Origin: Faecalibacterium sp. UBA1762
GTDB lineage: Bacteria > Bacillota > Clostridia > Oscillospirales > Ruminococcaceae
Length of the DNA stretch: 12,543 bases
Reading direction: 5' to 3'
Assembly: GCA_002314755.1 (NCBI GenBank)
Contig: DCHC01000061.1
Location: forward strand, 1 to 12,543
The position numbers and the translations under genes are program-made. How positions within the stretch are numbered: position 1 is the first letter of the stretch; every line of letters starts with the position of its first letter. Of the stretch, positions 1 to 6,331 are shown piece by piece. The notes below the pieces were generated by a model. It made no database searches, was not told the DNA's origin, and saw nothing but the letters and a program-made list of their open reading frames with translations.

Positions 1-249
1 AAGAAGGAAGAGGGTGGCCGTCACACTCCGTTCTTCAACAACTACCGTCCTCAGTTCTATTTCCGTACTACTGACGTTACCGGTGTTGTTACCCTGCCCG
101 AAGGCACCGAGATGTGCATGCCCGGCGATAACGTCTCTATGGACGTTGAGCTGATTACCCCGATTGCTATCGAGGAAGGTCTGCGTTTCGCTATCCGTGA
201 GGGTGGCCGTACCGTTGGTTCCGGCGTTGTTACTAAGATCAACGAGTAA
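1..249 (+). CDS. tuf: Elongation factor Tu, C-terminal fragment (5' end outside window)
   Basis: The frame is open from the first base and gives 82 residues before TAA. They are the end of EF-Tu domain 3: a HTPFFNNYRPQFYFRT-like segment, then DVTGVV, the MPGDNV turn and the terminal FAIREGGRTVGSGVVTKI stretch, which is almost invariant in bacteria. EF-Tu carries aminoacyl-tRNA to the ribosome as a GTP complex in the cytoplasm; domain 3 contacts the tRNA and EF-Ts. The GTPase domain lies outside the window. Codon choice is strongly biased (GGT, CGT, GTT), as expected for a very highly expressed gene. A strong terminator follows 25 bases after the stop, so this is the last gene of its operon. 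Identity is essentially certain. Confidence 0.97.
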   Translation, partial: KKEEGGRHTPFFNNYRPQFYFRTTDVTGVVTLPEGTEMCMPGDNVSMDVELITPIAIEEGLRFAIREGGRTVGSGVVTKINE

Positions 250-274
250 TTCCACTTTTCGCTAAGTCTTACAG

Positions 275-310
275 GTGGGCTGCTGTGCAAACAGCAGCCC
301 ACTTTTTCTT
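275..310 (+). terminator. Intrinsic terminator of tuf
   Basis: A perfect 12-bp stem (275-286 paired with 291-302) is closed by a GCAA tetraloop of the stable GNRA class and followed at once by TTTTTCTT. This is a canonical Rho-independent terminator and should insulate the downstream phosphate transporter gene from tuf transcription. Confidence 0.95.
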
Positions 311-418
311 ATTGACCATTCCTGTCAGCGTAAAAGGTGTACCCCAATCGATGCAAATGGCATTTGCGGTGTTTCTTTCAAAAATATAATAAAAACTGTC
401 GCTTTTTTTAACCGGGTA

Positions 419-427
419 TGTTATACT
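419..427 (+). promoter_or_regulatory. Extended -10 promoter for the Na/Pi transporter gene
   Basis: TGTTATACT holds a TATACT -10 hexamer (422-427) with the TG dinucleotide of an extended -10 (419-420). No convincing -35 lies 16-18 bases upstream; that region is a T-rich tract. Transcription would begin near 434, giving a leader of about 50 bases. The call rests on the motif and its position after the tuf terminator. Confidence 0.55.
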
Positions 428-484
428 TAATCCGTCTAAGATGATAAAGATGAAACAACAAAAACGGAAAGGAATTCATTGACC

Positions 485-2236
485 ATGGATTGGTTGCAAC
501 TCTTCCTAAAGCTGATTCTGGGTCTGGCATTCTTCTTGTTCGGTATGAATGTCATGTCTGCCAACCTGGAGAAGATGGCGGGCGGTAAGCTGGAAGTCAT
601 GCTGAAAAAAATGACCGCAAACCCCTTTGTCAGTATGCTGCTTGGTGCGGCAATTACCATTGCGGTTCAATCCTCCTCTGCTACCACAGTTATGCTGGTC
701 GGTTTGGTAAACTCCGGTATCATGCAGGTGTCGCAAACACTGTATGTTATCTTCGGCGCCAATGTAGGCACCACCCTTACCGCCTGGATTTTAAGTCTTT
801 CCAGCATCAGCAGTGACAATATTTTCATTATGATGATGAAGCCGGAAAACTTCTCTCCTATCCTTGCCATCATCGGCATCGGTCTGATTATGGTGGGCAA
901 GACCGACAAAAAGAAAAGCATCGGTACCATTTTGGTTGGCTTTGCCGTGCTGATGTACGGTATGGAGTTTATGTCCGACGCTGTCAGCCCTCTGGCCGAT
1001 CTGCCGGAGTTCCGTCAGTGGATGGTTCGGTTTGACAACCCGCTATTGGGCGTGATGGTCGGCCTGGTTTTTACTGCAGTTATTCAAAGCTCTGCCGCCG
1101 CAGTCGGCGTACTGCAGGCACTTTCTATGACCGGCACCATCAGCTATAATATGGCAATCCCCATCGTGATGGGCGTTAATATTGGTACCTGTGCCACTGC
1201 CGTTATCTCCTGTATCGGCACCAACGCCAACGCCAAACGGGTGGCAACCATTCATCTATCCATTAAGGTGATCGGTACGGCAATCACCCTTTCCCTGTAT
1301 TGCGCCGCCCGGGCGATTTTTGACCTTGTAATTACAAATACCGTGATTGATCCTTTTGGTATCGCTTTGGTACATACGATCTTTAATATTGCGATTACTG
1401 TTATTCTGATGCCCGCTACTCGTCTGATTGAAAAACTGGCCAACAAAATTGTGCGGGATAAGGAAGGCGAGGCCGAAGAGGAGCTGGTTCGGCTGGATGA
1501 ACGTCTGCTCCGCTCGCCTTCTGTTGCCATTAACGAATGTGAGACACATACCGTAGATATGTGCGCTCTTGCCCGGCAGACCCTGCAGCTTTCCATCCGA
1601 CTGATGTCAAGCTATGATGAAAAGCTTGCGGAGGAGATCCTGAAAAATGAGGATAAGCTGGATCGGTACGAGGACTCTTTGGGTACCTATCTTGTAAAGA
1701 TCTCCGGGCAGTCCATTTCCAAGGCGGATAGCCAGCGTGTCTCTAAAATGCTGCACACCATCGGTGATTTTGAACGTTTGGGCGACCATGCGGTCAATTT
1801 AGTCAAAACCGCCACTGAAATGCACGACAAAGGTATCTCTTTTTCGGATGCTGCCGCCCATGAGCTGCATGTCCTGACCGAAGCCATCAGTACCATTCTG
1901 GAATTGACCGATAACGCCTATAGCCGAAACAGTGTGGCGCTGGCCTCCCGGGTAGAGCCGCTGGAACAGGTGATTGACCGTTTGACCAGTGAGATCAAGA
2001 ACCATCATGTGGACCGTCTGCAGACCGGAGAATGTACCATTGAGATGGGCTTTGTCCTTTCAGATACCCTAAACAACTATGAGCGTATCTCTGACCACTG
2101 CTCTAACATTGCCGTTGCGATTATTGAGCTGGGCGCAGGCAGCTTTGATACCCATCAGTACTTGAATGATGTCAAGTACAATAGCGAGGCCTTTGATCTG
2201 GCGTATGAGCAGTTTTCCCAACTGTTTACACTTTAA
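485..2236 (+). CDS. Na+/phosphate symporter family protein with C-terminal PhoU-like domain
   Basis: Membrane protein of the NptA/YjbB class (Na/Pi cotransporter, PF02690), expected to take up inorganic phosphate with Na+. Counting from ATG 485 (583 residues), two inverted-topology repeats are visible. Each carries the family's QSS signature: QSSSATT at 62-68 with GANVGTT at 91-97, and QSSAAA at 201-206 with GVNIGT at 230-235. Hydrophobic helices fill about 1-310. From about 335 onward the protein is soluble and helical, with two PhoU-type metal-binding motifs, ERLGDH (430-435) and ERISDH (533-538). Fusion of transporter and PhoU-like tail is common in this family; the tail probably regulates flux. 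An in-frame TTG at 479 would add two residues. AAAGGA at 468-473 is 11 bases from the ATG and 5 from the TTG, and spacing elsewhere in the window (8-11 bases) favours the ATG. No pst or pho genes adjoin it. Confidence 0.9.
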   Translation: MDWLQLFLKLILGLAFFLFGMNVMSANLEKMAGGKLEVMLKKMTANPFVSMLLGAAITIAVQSSSATTVMLVGLVNSGIMQVSQTLYVIFGANVGTTLTAWILSLSSISSDNIFIMMMKPENFSPILAIIGIGLIMVGKTDKKKSIGTILVGFAVLMYGMEFMSDAVSPLADLPEFRQWMVRFDNPLLGVMVGLVFTAVIQSSAAAVGVLQALSMTGTISYNMAIPIVMGVNIGTCATAVISCIGTNANAKRVATIHLSIKVIGTAITLSLYCAARAIFDLVITNTVIDPFGIALVHTIFNIAITVILMPATRLIEKLANKIVRDKEGEAEEELVRLDERLLRSPSVAINECETHTVDMCALARQTLQLSIRLMSSYDEKLAEEILKNEDKLDRYEDSLGTYLVKISGQSISKADSQRVSKMLHTIGDFERLGDHAVNLVKTATEMHDKGISFSDAAAHELHVLTEAISTILELTDNAYSRNSVALASRVEPLEQVIDRLTSEIKNHHVDRLQTGECTIEMGFVLSDTLNNYERISDHCSNIAVAIIELGAGSFDTHQYLNDVKYNSEAFDLAYEQFSQLFTL

Positions 2237-2276
2237 AATGAGAATTGGACTGGGACTTAATGAAATAAAGTGTTGA

Positions 2277-2312
2277 CACCAAAACCCTTTTCTATTCCAC
2301 AGTCTTTTGGTG
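2277..2312. repeat. 8-bp inverted repeat downstream of the Na/Pi transporter gene
   Basis: CACCAAAA (2277-2284) is a perfect inverted copy of TTTTGGTG (2305-2312), with a 20-base loop. It is not followed by a T run, so it is not a convincing terminator, yet no better terminator for the transporter gene is visible in 2237-2396. A GAAAAA/TTTTTC pair (2342-2347 and 2365-2370) also exists in this AT-rich stretch but is weak. The pair could be a degenerate terminator or an operator for the next promoter. Confidence 0.35.
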
Positions 2313-2396
2313 AAAACTTCTAAAAAGCAAGATGATATTTGTGAAAAACAGCAAAAAATAAAACTTTTTCAGACCAAGATTGTGATATTTTACATA

Positions 2397-2425
2397 TTGC
2401 ATCCTGCCACCCATTGTGGTAAAAT
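2397..2425 (+). promoter_or_regulatory. Strong sigma-A promoter with extended -10
   Basis: TTGCAT (-35, 2397-2402) is separated by exactly 17 bases from TAAAAT (-10, 2420-2425), and TG at 2417-2418 gives an extended -10. Transcription would start near 2432, about 40 bases before the small ORF. It is one of the three best promoters in the window, so something between here and the terminator at 2777-2820 is very probably transcribed. Confidence 0.75.
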
Positions 2426-2471
2426 AACACCATCGCCGAGATGCGAATTTTGTTGAAAGGAGCGCACAGAT

Positions 2472-2753
2472 ATGTTCCGTACCGTCTTCAAAGCCAGTCA
2501 GAATAGTAAAAAAACTACTGCTGCCCGTGACAGTCGGTTTGGTTCTTGCTGCGCTTCTTCTCAGAGCGCGAAGTCCGCTACCAAGAATGTCGTTGTTATT
2601 TTGGGCACTGCTGTTGCAGTGTCCATTTTTGTTATCTCCGGCATTGTTGCACGAATTATTATGGTCAGCGTATTGTTGCTGGTTGTAATAATTCGACTGT
2701 GCCTGGTAACCTTGCATCACTCCTTTGCCGGTAGCGCGTTTCCCGCAACCTGA
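2472..2753 (+). CDS. Putative small membrane protein of unknown function (may instead be part of a structured RNA)
   Basis: A 93-codon ORF with AAAGGAG at 2456-2462, nine bases before the ATG, its own strong promoter and its own terminator. I do not recognise the family. Residues 1-38 are polar and basic, with Ser, Ala, Lys and Arg and a Cys pair at 26-27. Residues 39-80 are strongly hydrophobic, broken by Arg61 and Arg75, which suggests one or two membrane helices. The C-terminal tail has two His (82-83) and no charged residue. Codon use in the first 55 codons resembles neighbouring genes (C/T-ending codons); the last third is less typical (ATA, GTA, CGA). The RNA over codons 45-75 forms two long hairpins, which is unusual for coding sequence. 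An alternative reading is a structured non-coding RNA, or a gene whose 3' part has shifted frame. Confidence 0.4.
   Translation: MFRTVFKASQNSKKTTAARDSRFGSCCASSQSAKSATKNVVVILGTAVAVSIFVISGIVARIIMVSVLLLVVIIRLCLVTLHHSFAGSAFPAT
2603..2695 (+). other. Two strong consecutive RNA hairpins inside the 2432-2820 transcript
   Basis: Hairpin A pairs 2603-2611 with 2616-2624: nine pairs including one G-U, with a TGTT loop. Hairpin B starts with ten Watson-Crick pairs (2652-2661 with 2686-2695). It continues through four G-U pairs (2662-2665 with 2682-2685) and four Watson-Crick pairs (2666-2669 with 2678-2681) to an 8-base loop. The G-U pairs hold only on the plus-strand transcript, matching the promoter direction. 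CGCTACC (2576-2582) and GGTAGCG (2730-2736) could close both into a multi-branched domain. Pairing was done by eye; no folding energy was computed. Confidence 0.5.
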
Positions 2754-2776
2754 AACACACTTCTTAGGTTATAACG

Positions 2777-2820
2777 GAAACCGGTTCTACCGAGCAGGGT
2801 GGGGCCGGTTTCTTTTATAA
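2777..2820 (+). terminator. Intrinsic terminator of the small-ORF/RNA transcription unit
   Basis: GAAACCGG (2777-2784) pairs perfectly with CCGGTTTC (2805-2812). The stem extends inward through 2785-2791 with 2798-2804, using some G-U pairs, to a 6-base loop, about 15 pairs in all. TTTT follows directly at 2813-2816. It separates the small transcription unit from livK. Confidence 0.85.
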
Positions 2821-2821
2821 T
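2816..2821 (+). promoter_or_regulatory. Candidate -10 element for livK
   Basis: A perfect TATAAT lies directly in the T tract of the preceding terminator. No recognisable -35 sits 16-18 bases upstream and there is no TG extension, so it is tentative. If used, transcription would start near 2828 and give livK a leader of about 120 bases containing the alternative hairpins at 2844-2912. No better livK promoter was seen between 2821 and 2940. Confidence 0.35.
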
Positions 2822-2843
2822 AAAGCTCATTGCAGCCTCCCGT

Positions 2844-2912
2844 GTCCGGCCGGCAGGGGACGCCGCAAAGGGAAAATGTCCGTCAAAGACCTGCCGATTT
2901 GCTTTTGGGCAG
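2844..2912 (+). promoter_or_regulatory. livK leader with mutually exclusive hairpins (possible RNA switch)
   Basis: CGGCAGG (2851-2857) pairs with CCTGCCG (2890-2896). Stacked inside it, GGAC (2858-2861) pairs with GTCC (2878-2881), leaving an 8-base bulge on the 3' side. CTGCC (2891-2895) can instead pair with GGCAG (2908-2912), and GGAC can instead pair with GTCC at 2844-2847. The structures compete for the same bases, as in attenuators and riboswitches. No known riboswitch consensus was recognised, and neither alternative is followed by a T tract, so control of translation or RNA stability is more likely than termination. Confidence 0.35.
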
Positions 2913-2948
2913 TGCTTGTAAAAACCAAAATATGAAGGAGAAACTATT

Positions 2949-4100
2949 ATGAAAAAATTTGTTGCTGTTCTTGTAGCCGTTGTTATGTGCGCGGCGCTGT
3001 TTGCCGGCTGCGGTGCAAAGGCATCCAGCGGCGGTACCATTTTGCTGGGCGGCATTGGCCCCTTGACCGGTGACTACGCCAACTACGGCACCTCTGTCCG
3101 TAACGGCGCTCAGCTGGCAGTGGATGAGATTAACGCAGCCGGCGGCGTGAATGGCATGACCTTAACCCTGGATTTCCAGGATTCTCAGGGCGATCCCGAC
3201 AGCGCCGTTTCTGCTTACGGCAAGCTGATGGATAACGGCATGGACCTGTCCTTGGGCGGTGTCTTCTCCGGCGAGACCGCTTCCGTGGTTGCCGCCGCTA
3301 AGGAGGACGGTATGTTCTTGATCACACCGTCCGGCTCTGCCGACAAAATCATCGACGGTAATGACAACGCTTTCCGTGTCTGCTTCACCGACTCTTCTCA
3401 GGGTGTAGCTTCCGCTGACTACATTGCCAACAACAAGCTTGCAGCCGATGGCAAGGTCGCAGTCTTTTATCAGAGTGATATCGACTATTCCAACGGTCTG
3501 TACGAATCCTTCAAGGCTCAGTGCGCAACAGTTGGCTTGGAGATTGTTGAGACCCAGTCCTTCACCGACGGCACCAAAACCGACTTCTCCACCCAAATCA
3601 ATGCCATCAAGGAATCCGGCGTCAACCTGGTCTTTATTCCCATCTACGCTGCAGAGGCGTCTACCTTCCTGACTCAGGCTCAGGGCAAGCTGGACGGCTG
3701 CCTGTTCTTTGGATGTGACGGTTTGGACGGCATTCTGACCAAGGTTTCTGATCCCGCTCAGGCAGAAAACGTTATGATGCTGACCCCCTTTGCTGCTGAC
3801 TCCACGGACGAGAATGTTCAGGCTTTTGTTGCTGCTTATGAGAAGGCCTACTCCGCTACTCCCGACCAGTTCGCCGGTGACGGTTACGATGCAATCTACA
3901 CCATTAAGGCTGCTTTGGAAAAGGCCGGAGTCACTGATCCCGATGATCCCGACATGAGCGCTAAGGTTGTCGCTGTTATGGCCCAGATCACCGTCGAGGG
4001 CGTTACCGGTACTGCTACCTGGAGCGCTAACGGCGAAACCACCAAGGCTGCTAAGGCAATGATCATCCGCGATGGTGTTGCTTCTCTGTACGAGGGCTGA
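2949..4100 (+). CDS. livK: Branched-chain amino acid ABC transporter, substrate-binding lipoprotein
   Basis: Periplasmic-binding-protein-fold (type I) receptor of the LivK family, 383 residues, the usual length. It starts with a lipoprotein signal: MKK, a hydrophobic core at 4-19, and LFAGC with the modified Cys at 21, so the mature protein would be lipid-anchored on the outer face of the membrane. Family landmarks follow: GPLTGDYANYG (37-47), NGAQLAVDEINAAGGVNG (52-69), the ligand-loop SGS (128-130) and an Asp-Tyr-Ser-Asn-Gly turn (179-183). AAGGAG (2935-2940) is eight bases before the ATG. It heads the livKHMGF order. Codon choice is strongly optimised, close to tuf and more so than livH-livF, which fits a binding protein made in excess. 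LivK-type receptors can also bind other amino acids, amides or urea, so leucine/isoleucine/valine specificity is inferred, not seen. Confidence 0.93.
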   Translation: MKKFVAVLVAVVMCAALFAGCGAKASSGGTILLGGIGPLTGDYANYGTSVRNGAQLAVDEINAAGGVNGMTLTLDFQDSQGDPDSAVSAYGKLMDNGMDLSLGGVFSGETASVVAAAKEDGMFLITPSGSADKIIDGNDNAFRVCFTDSSQGVASADYIANNKLAADGKVAVFYQSDIDYSNGLYESFKAQCATVGLEIVETQSFTDGTKTDFSTQINAIKESGVNLVFIPIYAAEASTFLTQAQGKLDGCLFFGCDGLDGILTKVSDPAQAENVMMLTPFAADSTDENVQAFVAAYEKAYSATPDQFAGDGYDAIYTIKAALEKAGVTDPDDPDMSAKVVAVMAQITVEGVTGTATWSANGETTKAAKAMIIRDGVASLYEG

Positions 4101-4102
4101 TA

Positions 4103-4178
4103 CCCGATAGCTGAAAACCTGTTTTAAAGCAATCTAAACGAATAAGGTTACTGCATCTCTCACACCGCAGTAATCGGG
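4103..4178 (+). other. Nested inverted repeats just after livK
   Basis: TTACTGC (4148-4154) pairs with GCAGTAA (4167-4173) around a 12-base loop. CCCGA (4104-4108 region, starting at 4103) can pair with TCGGG (4174-4178) to enclose it. No T tract follows, so this is not a simple terminator; it may protect the livK mRNA 3' end from decay. Confidence 0.35.
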
Positions 4179-4184
4179 AGGTCA

Positions 4185-4215
4185 CGGTCGGGGGGGGGGG
4201 GATCCCCCCCGACCG
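4185..4215. repeat. GC-only hairpin containing a 12-G homopolymer
   Basis: CGGTC plus seven G (4185-4196) pairs perfectly with seven C plus GACCG (4204-4215), 12 bp, with a 7-base loop made of five further G and AT. The uninterrupted G run is 4190-4201 (12 bases) against only seven C. A weak T-rich stretch (CCTTGTTTTG) starts about five bases downstream, so the hairpin could terminate a fraction of transcripts or block 3' decay of livK mRNA. Such runs slip in replication and in sequencing, so the exact length is uncertain. Confidence 0.6.
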
Positions 4216-4289
4216 GACATCCTTGTTTTGTGGGTGTGGCATCCGTGGTCAGGGGACAAAAACGGCGCTATTCAACTACTCTGCCCGTT

Positions 4290-4314
4290 GACCACCGGTG
4301 CCAGACCATCGGTG
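4290..4314. repeat. 11-base direct repeat upstream of the putative livH promoter
   Basis: GACCACCGGTG (4290-4300) and GACCATCGGTG (4304-4314) differ by one base and repeat with a 14-base period. The first contains the palindrome CACCGGTG. They end 19 bases before the -35 at 4334. The position suits a regulator binding site, but no regulator is known here. Confidence 0.3.
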
Positions 4315-4333
4315 TTCGTACAAAATGGACTGT

Positions 4334-4361
4334 TTGACAGAAATAGTACAGATTGTAAACA
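4334..4361 (+). promoter_or_regulatory. Candidate internal promoter for livHMGF
   Basis: A perfect TTGACA (4334-4339) is followed after 16 bases by TAAACA (4356-4361), a poor -10. It would give livHMGF partial independence from livK, with a leader of about 26 bases. The -35 is striking; the weak -10 keeps confidence low. Confidence 0.35.
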
Positions 4362-4393
4362 GACAAAACCTCCGGAAAGGAACGGTCAAGGAT

Positions 4394-5272
4394 ATGACTC
4401 ATTTTTTACAGACGCTTATCAGCGGCCTAAGCTTAGGCAGTATTTATGCCCTGATTGCATTGGGCTACACCATGGTGTACGGCATTGCAAAAATGCTGAA
4501 CTTTGCCCACGGTGATATCATTATGGTCGGAGCCTATGCTGCCATTGTTGCGGTATTTTCCGTAAATTTGCCCGGTTTGGTAGCAGCACTGCTATGTGTT
4601 GTGATCTGCGCTGTCCTGGGTATGGCGGTGGAGCGGCTTGCCTATAAGCCGCTGCGTGCCGCACCGCCCCTGACCGTGCTGATCACGGCAATCGGTGTCA
4701 GCTACTTTTTACAGAATGTTGCCCTGCTGATTTTCGGCAGTGAGCAAAAAGCTTTTCCTACCATCATCAGCCTGCCCGCTGTTCAGCTGGGCGAGGTACA
4801 GGTGGACGGCATTACCTGGGGCACCTTGGCGGTCACCAGCTTGATCATGATCGGCCTGAGCCTGTTTATCAATAAGACCCGTATGGGCAAGGCAATGCGC
4901 GCCGTATCCGAGGATAAGGGCGCAGCCGAGCTGATGGGCATCAGCGTCAATCGTACCATAAGCATTACCTTCGCCATCGGCAGCGCATTAGCAGCTGTGG
5001 CAAGCATCTTCTATGGCAGCGCCTATGTTTACATCCGTCCCACTACCGGCGCAATGCCCGGCATCAAGGCATTTACCGCTGCCGTGTTCGGCGGCATCGG
5101 CTCCATTCCTGGTGCTATGCTGGGCGGCATTATGCTGGGCCTTATCGAACAGTTTTCTAAAAGCTATGTCTCCACCCTTTGGTCCGACGCCATCGTTTTC
5201 GGTGTGCTGGTCGTGGTTCTGGTGGTCAAGCCTACTGGCTTGATGGGCAAGCAGATCAAGGAGAAGGTGTAA
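4394..5272 (+). CDS. livH: Branched-chain amino acid ABC transporter permease LivH
   Basis: Inner-membrane subunit, 292 residues, the normal LivH length. It opens with the family pattern SGLSLGSIYALIALGYTMVYG (10-30), then NFAHGD (36-41). The EAA-type loop that contacts the ATPase lies at about 169-187 (RAVSEDKGAAELMGISVNR). GGIGSIPGAMLGG (233-245) and the KPTGLMG end (279-285) are also typical. About eight hydrophobic helices are visible. The frame stays open upstream to an ATG at 4298, but those 32 extra residues are polar, unlike the family N-terminus, and would overlap the candidate promoter. The start at 4394 puts MTHFLQTLISG at the N-terminus and has AAAGGAA (4376-4382) 11 bases upstream. 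livM begins three bases after its stop, so the two are translationally linked. Confidence 0.92.
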   Translation: MTHFLQTLISGLSLGSIYALIALGYTMVYGIAKMLNFAHGDIIMVGAYAAIVAVFSVNLPGLVAALLCVVICAVLGMAVERLAYKPLRAAPPLTVLITAIGVSYFLQNVALLIFGSEQKAFPTIISLPAVQLGEVQVDGITWGTLAVTSLIMIGLSLFINKTRMGKAMRAVSEDKGAAELMGISVNRTISITFAIGSALAAVASIFYGSAYVYIRPTTGAMPGIKAFTAAVFGGIGSIPGAMLGGIMLGLIEQFSKSYVSTLWSDAIVFGVLVVVLVVKPTGLMGKQIKEKV

Positions 5273-5275
5273 GCG

Positions 5276-6310
5276 ATGGAAAAGACATTGAAAAAGACAA
5301 AACACATTTCTAACAACAGTATTACGGTAGCCATGGTCGTGTTGATGTACGCTGTGGTATCGGTCATGGTGTACACCGGCACTGCCAGCCGACAACTTTC
5401 CAATATGCTGATCTCCATGTCCTGCTATATCGTCATGGCGGTATCTTTGAACCTGGTGGTCGGTCTGCTGGGAGAGCTTAGCCTGGGTCATGCCGGTTTT
5501 ATGTCCATCGGCCTGTTTTCCGGGTGTATCGTATCCATCCGGCTGCTGGCGTCTTTTCCGGCAATGCCCATCGGTCTGCGTCTGCCCATCAGTATGATCA
5601 TAGGCGGCATTTTTGCCGCACTGGTCGGTTTGGTGGTCGGTCTGCCCGCCCTGCGGTTAAACGGTGACTATCTTGCCATTGTGACCCTTGCCTGTGGCGA
5701 GATCATCAAATCGGTTATCATCAATCTGGAAGTCACCGGTGGTGCTTTGGGTTTGGATACCGGCAGCATCTACTCCAACACCAAGACCCTGCTGCCCTTT
5801 GCCATTGCGCTGGTGCTGCTGACCATCTTTATCATGATGAACCTGAAAAAATCCCGTTACGGCCGTGCCATTATGGCGATCCGGGACAACCGCATTGCCG
5901 CCGAGGCTTGTGGTATCAATGTCACCTATTTCAAGCTGGCGGTCTTTATTATCGGCGCGTTCTTCGCCGGTGCGGCGGGTACCCTGTATGGCCATATCTT
6001 TGCCAATGTCAAGGCTGCTACCTTCGACTATAATATGTCCATTGAAATTTTGGTCATGGTGGTGCTGGGCGGTATGGGCTCTGTGCGCGGCAGTGTCATT
6101 GCGGCTATTATCCTTTACGCACTGCCCGAGGCACTGCGTGACTTCTCTGATTACCGTATGCTTGCCTATTCTGTGGTGCTGATCGCCATTATGCTGTTGA
6201 ACGCCTCGCCCAAGTTTACCGAGCTGCGCGGCAGATGGACGGTCAAAAACCTGATCGCTCTGCTGCAAAAGCAAAAGGCAGAAAAGAACCGGGCAGAGAA
6301 AATCGGCTGA
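5276..6310 (+). CDS. livM: Branched-chain amino acid ABC transporter permease LivM
   Basis: Second permease of the importer, 344 residues. After a basic N-terminus with a helix at about 16-35, it carries the LivM hallmarks GELSLGHAGFMSIG (66-79), the LRLNGDYLAIVTLACGEI region (127-143), the EAA-type ATPase-contact loop AIRDNRIAAEACGINV (201-216) and GGMGSVRGSVIAA (265-277). LivM pairs with LivH to form the membrane channel. The C-terminal 30 residues are Lys/Glu-rich and probably cytoplasmic. Its ribosome binding site, AAGGAGAAGG, lies within the last codons of livH. A 21-base gap with AAGGAAAGGA precedes livG. Confidence 0.92.
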   Translation: MEKTLKKTKHISNNSITVAMVVLMYAVVSVMVYTGTASRQLSNMLISMSCYIVMAVSLNLVVGLLGELSLGHAGFMSIGLFSGCIVSIRLLASFPAMPIGLRLPISMIIGGIFAALVGLVVGLPALRLNGDYLAIVTLACGEIIKSVIINLEVTGGALGLDTGSIYSNTKTLLPFAIALVLLTIFIMMNLKKSRYGRAIMAIRDNRIAAEACGINVTYFKLAVFIIGAFFAGAAGTLYGHIFANVKAATFDYNMSIEILVMVVLGGMGSVRGSVIAAIILYALPEALRDFSDYRMLAYSVVLIAIMLLNASPKFTELRGRWTVKNLIALLQKQKAEKNRAEKIG

Positions 6311-6331
6311 ATAAGGAAAGGATAGCATACT

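Noticed and set aside
2292..2720. 142-codon minus-strand frame across the intergenic region and small ORF
   Set aside because: The product is Asn/Gln-rich low-complexity at its end, has no ribosome binding site, and opposes a strong promoter and terminator pointing the other way.
2795..2812. GGGTGG next to CCGG before livK, recalling the T-box consensus of amino-acid-responsive leaders
   Set aside because: In T-box leaders the motif precedes the terminator and pairs in the antiterminator. Here it is part of the 3' arm of the terminator itself, lacks ACCGCG, and no specifier-loop structure was seen upstream.
4185..4215. Poly-G hairpin as a transposon end or attachment site
   Set aside because: There are no target-site duplications, no transposase or integrase, and the gene order around it is a normal livK-livH junction.
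4298..4393. N-terminal extension of LivH to an upstream ATG
   Set aside because: The 32 extra residues are polar and Cys/Arg-rich and unlike LivH N-termini, no ribosome binding site precedes 4298, and the segment overlaps the candidate promoter.
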